From NCBI GenBank assembly GCA_965230245.1, contig OZ246000.1:1674001-1738000 (forward strand): 64,000 nt of DNA. Direction: 5' to 3'. Under the pieces are notes generated by a model that ran no database searches, was not told the origin of the DNA, and was given only the letters and a program-made list of their open reading frames with translations. The stretch is from JAGNKE01 sp965230245 (lineage in GTDB: Bacteria; Pseudomonadota; Alphaproteobacteria; Micavibrionales; Micavibrionaceae). Shown here in pieces: positions 60,315 to 64,000 of the stretch. Within the stretch, counting starts at the first letter, position 1, and each line of letters begins with the position of its first letter. The translations under genes and the position numbers were made by a program.

Positions 60315-61526
60315 TTGGGAGATTTTCATCAGAACGGAATCGTAGCCACGCTCCACAAACTCTCGGACAGATCAATCGAGTCACTTGAAAATGACCTTAT
60401 TGAATTTTCTAAACAGCGGCCTATGACACTGATCCTGCCTTCGCTCTATTCGGAGCTGGAGGGGCCGGCACTCAAACATATTGTCAACGAACTAAAGAAA
60501 GTTCCGTATCTCGACAATATTGTCATCGGTCTGGATCGCGCCGATCAGGATCAGTTCGAACACGCCAAAGAATTTTTCTCCGTCCTGCCCCAAAATCATA
60601 AAATTCTCTGGAATGACGGGCCGCGTTTGCGCTCGATCCATCAAAAACTTCATGACAACAACCTTGCGCCCACCGAACCGGGAAAGGGACGAAACGTCTG
60701 GTACTGTTTCGGCTACACCCTCAGCGCACTGAAAACCGAAGTCATCGGCTTACATGATTGCGATATCCTGACCTACGACCGCGGCATGTTGGCGCGCTTG
60801 CTGTATCCGGTCGCAAACCCGACCTTTAACTACGTTTTTGCAAAAGGGTATTACCCGCGTGTCGGCGATAACAAATTGAACGGCCGTGTCATGCGCCTTC
60901 TGGTCTCGCCGTTGATACACTCCCTGCGCCGTGTGTGCGGCTTCGATCCGTATCTTAATTACCTGAACGGTTTCCGATATCCGCTTGCCGGCGAATTCGC
61001 CATGAATATCGACGTTATTCCTGACCTGCGAATCCCGTCCGACTGGGGGCTTGAAATCGGCATCCTTTCAGAGATCAGAAAGAACTACTCGACCCGCACC
61101 ATTTGTCAGGTGGATATTTCCGATGGTTACGACCACAAACACCAGCCAATGTCCGAAGATGACAAAACCGCTGGTCTGTCGAAAATGAGCATCGACATCA
61201 CAACATCTATCTTCCGAAAACTCGGCATCAACGGCCACATTCTCTCAAATGCGAAAATCCGCACCATCAAGGCGACGTATTACCGCAAAGCCTTGGACAT
61301 GGTTGAGATGTATCGGAATGATGCCATCATGAACGGTTTGGATTATGACCTCCACGCCGAAGAACGAGCTGTCGAACTCTTCGCCTCCAACATTATACAG
61401 GCCGGAGAAATCTTCCACGACCATCACGACGAAGCGCCGTTTATCCCGCGCTGGAACCGCGTCAGCTATGCAATGCCTGAAATTATGAAGGAAATGGCCG
61501 CGGCCGTCGAAGCCGACAATGCCTGA
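60315..61526 (+). CDS. Glucosyl-3-phosphoglycerate synthase (GT81, GpgS-like)
   Basis: 403 residues. TTG start at 60315 with GAGGAG 8 nt upstream; the next ATG would remove about 38 residues including structured N-terminus. GT-A core: LILPSLYSELEGPALKHIV, NVWYCFGYTLSAL, LHDCDILTYDRGML (metal site DCD), FRYPLAGEFAMNIDVI and SDWGLEIGILSEI. It joins NDP-glucose to 3-phosphoglycerate, the first step to glucosylglycerate, a compatible solute. Convergent with the phosphorylase gene. Confidence 0.87.
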   Translation: MGDFHQNGIVATLHKLSDRSIESLENDLIEFSKQRPMTLILPSLYSELEGPALKHIVNELKKVPYLDNIVIGLDRADQDQFEHAKEFFSVLPQNHKILWNDGPRLRSIHQKLHDNNLAPTEPGKGRNVWYCFGYTLSALKTEVIGLHDCDILTYDRGMLARLLYPVANPTFNYVFAKGYYPRVGDNKLNGRVMRLLVSPLIHSLRRVCGFDPYLNYLNGFRYPLAGEFAMNIDVIPDLRIPSDWGLEIGILSEIRKNYSTRTICQVDISDGYDHKHQPMSEDDKTAGLSKMSIDITTSIFRKLGINGHILSNAKIRTIKATYYRKALDMVEMYRNDAIMNGLDYDLHAEERAVELFASNIIQAGEIFHDHHDEAPFIPRWNRVSYAMPEIMKEMAAAVEADNA

Positions 61527-61564
61527 CAGGCTGGAACTTCACGACGTCTAAGGCGGAAAACTGC

Positions 61565-63400
61565 TTATTTCTTGGCAGTTCTTCCGTCGTGACTGGCAAT
61601 CCAGACCGTTTGATACGGCGCAAGAATAATCTCCTCATCGAAATCCAGATAGCAATAATCCGTCAACAAATCCGTCCAGCGCGGCCCGTCATAAAGGTTC
61701 AGGCTGCTCAAGGACAACGTAAGCGGCTGGTTGGTCAAATTCGTGACGCAGAAAATATCCTGCTTACGGTTAAGCGATTGCCGCCAGAACCCGAACAATC
61801 CTTCACAAAGCTGCAGCGTGAATTGCGTAGCATTCGGATGAAATGCCTTTTGCTTTGTTCTGATTTCCGCAATCCGGCGTACCTCGTTCAGGATATAACT
61901 CTGATTACTCTTCGGATTTGAAAGCTTCTCCATCAACTCGCTGTATTGCCAGTTATGACGGTTAATCGAACGCCTGTGCTCGGTCTTTTTCAACTTCGCG
62001 TAATCATTCGGCGTTGCCAGCAGGCTATGGATATAAAACGCAGGTATCCCTGCAAGCCCCATCATAATGGTTTGCGAGGCCAGAAAACGCTCGCGCTGGA
62101 ATTCGTCCTTACCGTCAATCGTCCCCTGCAATGCATCGAAAAGGGAAACATTCATCTCATAAGGCTGCTCTTTTCCGCCGCCGACCGAACGCATACTGAT
62201 CTCGCCGCCGAACCCGCGTATGGTTTCGATCATCTCGTCAACATCTTCGTCCATCAAAATGCCCTTGGCGGGAAACAACCCGATCCCGTCATGCCCTGCC
62301 ACAAAGTTAAAATACGCGCAGCCGTCTTGTGTCGGCGGCATACCCATCAGCCATTTTTTGAGGTAATACTCATTCCCCGTTAGCAAAGCCTGAACCAGAA
62401 GCGGCGGCAGACTGAAGTTATAAATCATGTGCGCTTCGTTCTGGTTCCCGAAATAGGATAAATTCTCGTGCTTGGGAACGTTGGTTTCCGTGATCAGCAG
62501 CACGTCCTCTTTATAGAAATCAACCAGCGTACGCATCAAACGGACAATTTCGTGTGTCTGTGGCAAGTGAATACAGGCTGTGCCGATTTCCTTCCACAAG
62601 AACGCGACGGCATCCAGACGGAAAATACGCACCTTATGATTCAGGTAAAGACGCATGATGCGAATGAATTCAACCAGTACGGCAGGATTTGAAAAATCCA
62701 GATCCACCTGATCCGGCCCGAACGTGCACCAGACATGTTTCATGCCTTCCGCTGTATCAAACGGGGTCAAAAGCGGGGAAGGGCGCGGACGGATCACCAT
62801 AGAAGAATCCATGTCCTCGGGCGCGGTAAAGAAATACTGGTTATATGGTGGTTTGTTTTCTTGGAAATCCTTGAACCATTGACCTTGCGCGGACGCATGG
62901 TTAATGACGATATCGGCCATCAACTGGAAATTATTCCCGATACGCTCGATATCATCCCAGTCACCAAGGTCACCGCGAACCTCGTCATAATCCATCACCG
63001 CAAAGCCGTCATCGGAGCTGTATGGAAAAAAAGGCAGGATATGCACCGCATTGATAAAACTCTTCGCATAGTCCTCAAGAAAACCCTCAAGCGTTTTCAG
63101 CGGGTGCTCCCCTTTTTTGCGGATACTGTCTCCGTATGTGATCAGGATCGTTGTCGCTTCCGACCACGTATCAAGAGAAAGGGGTTTAGGTTGCGTAAGC
63201 GGTTTGTCCTTCGCATCGTCCGGCCAGAACGTAGACAGGATATCATCAACCAACTCATCCGCATCATGTTCGGGATAAATCACATCCAGATGGCGCTTCA
63301 AACGATGGATGAGTGCATCGGGCCGTGCGATCACGTTCTTCTGTGCCGTCTTTTTGGTTTTATTTTTAATCTCGTTAAGGGGCTGAACATCTGCACTCAT
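61565..63400 (-). CDS. Glucosylglycerate phosphorylase / GH13_18 (YcjM-like)
   Basis: 611 residues, a sucrose phosphorylase-like GH13. Motifs: VHILPFFPYSSDDGFAV, MADIVINHASAQGQWF, nucleophile Asp in IFRLDAVAFLWKEIG, acid/base Glu in LITETNVPKHENLSYFG and stabilising Asp in FVAGHDGIGLFP. The synthase next door and the glycerate kinase coupled downstream-upstream argue for glucosylglycerate as substrate, giving glucose 1-phosphate and glycerate. ATG at 63398-63400, within the TGA of the kinase (ATGA). Confidence 0.88.
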   Translation of the reverse strand: MSADVQPLNEIKNKTKKTAQKNVIARPDALIHRLKRHLDVIYPEHDADELVDDILSTFWPDDAKDKPLTQPKPLSLDTWSEATTILITYGDSIRKKGEHPLKTLEGFLEDYAKSFINAVHILPFFPYSSDDGFAVMDYDEVRGDLGDWDDIERIGNNFQLMADIVINHASAQGQWFKDFQENKPPYNQYFFTAPEDMDSSMVIRPRPSPLLTPFDTAEGMKHVWCTFGPDQVDLDFSNPAVLVEFIRIMRLYLNHKVRIFRLDAVAFLWKEIGTACIHLPQTHEIVRLMRTLVDFYKEDVLLITETNVPKHENLSYFGNQNEAHMIYNFSLPPLLVQALLTGNEYYLKKWLMGMPPTQDGCAYFNFVAGHDGIGLFPAKGILMDEDVDEMIETIRGFGGEISMRSVGGGKEQPYEMNVSLFDALQGTIDGKDEFQRERFLASQTIMMGLAGIPAFYIHSLLATPNDYAKLKKTEHRRSINRHNWQYSELMEKLSNPKSNQSYILNEVRRIAEIRTKQKAFHPNATQFTLQLCEGLFGFWRQSLNRKQDIFCVTNLTNQPLTLSLSSLNLYDGPRWTDLLTDYCYLDFDEEIILAPYQTVWIASHDGRTAKK

Positions 63401-64000
63401 GGAAAAATTAAAACCACCCTGTAGTCATTAACATTGGTTTGTGTCGGTCCGGTTATGATCAAGTCATCTGTTTCTTTATAAAAACTGTACGAGTCGTTGT
63501 CATCCAGAAAATCTTGAGGACTGCAGCGCAGCCCTTTCGCACGATCTAAAATATCAGGCATGAAATACGCACCCGTTGCGTCGTCACTTCCGTCGATACC
63601 GTCCGTATCAAAAGACGCCCCGCAAATTTTTTGGTTCCCTTCAAGGGCGATAGCGGCCTGCAAGGCAAACTGCGTATTCGGTCCGCCGCGCCCCTGTCCC
63701 GTAATCTTTACGGTTGTCTCTCCGCCCGAAAGCAGGGCAACAGGCGCATCACCGCCTTTAAGTGTTTTCTGAATATCACGCGCGCGCTCAACATGTTTCA
63801 AAGCCGCCGCATTTGTATCTCCCGTGATCTGGCTGCCGAGGATATCTACACGGAAGCCTTTTTGCTCCCAATATTTTTGCGCTTCTGCCAGACACTCTTC
63901 GGGCGTGGCAATCATGTGGTATTCGTTGTTGGAAAAAATAGCATCGCCGTCCTTGGGCGTTTCATTTTGCGGATCATTAAGCGCAAGCAAAATCGAGTCG
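63397..64000 (-). CDS. Glycerate kinase (MOFRL/GckA family), C-terminal part, runs off window
   Basis: The frame is open to the window edge; about 200 residues are visible, so the start is beyond 64000. C-terminal MOFRL-type motifs: LLSGGETTVKITGQGRGGPNTQ, SFDTDGIDGSDDATGAY and IITGPTQTNVNDYRVV. It phosphorylates glycerate with ATP (usually to 2-phosphoglycerate). It precedes and overlaps the phosphorylase gene by 4 nt, so the glycerate released from glucosylglycerate would feed straight into lower glycolysis. Confidence 0.93.
   Translation of the reverse strand, partial: DSILLALNDPQNETPKDGDAIFSNNEYHMIATPEECLAEAQKYWEQKGFRVDILGSQITGDTNAAALKHVERARDIQKTLKGGDAPVALLSGGETTVKITGQGRGGPNTQFALQAAIALEGNQKICGASFDTDGIDGSDDATGAYFMPDILDRAKGLRCSPQDFLDDNDSYSFYKETDDLIITGPTQTNVNDYRVVLIFP

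Overview
The window looks like a chromosomal segment of an alphaproteobacterium, possibly Rhodospirillales- or Micavibrio-like (inference only; no rRNA is present). The case rests on a cbb3-type oxidase operon with ccoG/H/I/S and an adjacent FNR-type regulator, a DUF465 protein, PHB-type metabolism (3-hydroxybutyrate dehydrogenase), TonB and NodT-type envelope proteins, and very compact gene packing. I see no phage, insertion sequence, CRISPR array, tRNA or rRNA. No gene-free stretch exceeds about 300 bases.

Layout. 1-5.3 kb: the end of a TonB-dependent receptor, then a signalling island (large PAS sensor kinase, stand-alone receiver, small kinase-like protein, and divergently CheY plus a CheX-like phosphatase). 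5.3-18 kb: a surface-polysaccharide locus. Its left arm runs minus-strand (SDR reductase, rfbB, rfbA, GT4). Its right arm runs plus-strand (methyltransferase, acyltransferase, three related GT2 enzymes, flippase, GT4). A convergent GMC oxidoreductase closes it. 18-22.6 kb: a queuosine precursor operon (queC-queD-queE-unknown membrane protein-queF-YiiX-like hydrolase) behind a preQ1-I riboswitch. 22.7-25 kb: an unknown protein, 3-hydroxybutyrate dehydrogenase and a YIP1-family protein. 25-33 kb: a moxR/DUF58/DUF4381/batA/batBC/batD operon. 33-38.7 kb: a histidine-rich protein and its esterase neighbour, a TolC-like lipoprotein divergent from a TetR regulator, a SulP transporter and an exported glutathione peroxidase. 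38.8-46.3 kb: DUF2256, a TPR-methyltransferase and a three-gene RND efflux operon. 46.5-56.7 kb: small FNR-linked genes, a Crp/Fnr regulator and the complete ccoNOQP-GHIS cluster. 56.8-59.4 kb: OmpW and an AspT/YbjL-type transporter. 59.4-64 kb: glucosylglycerate synthesis (phosphatase, synthase) facing its breakdown (phosphorylase, glycerate kinase running off the edge).

Connections. Four perfect TTGAC-N4-GTCAA palindromes lie in front of the Crp/Fnr gene and the cco cluster, in front of ompW, between two small unknown genes, and between a small unknown operon and the queC leader. Together with an E-x-x-S-R recognition helix in the local Crp/Fnr protein, they suggest a local oxygen- or redox-responsive regulon. 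The most unusual structure is the queC leader. A 14-codon ORF with a strong Shine-Dalgarno starts in P1 of the preQ1 aptamer, runs through the whole aptamer, and stops in a TGATG overlap with queC. Five of the nine convergent gene pairs end in 4-bp overlapping stop codons. A histidine-rich exported protein appears to be a decayed paralogue of the adjacent esterase.
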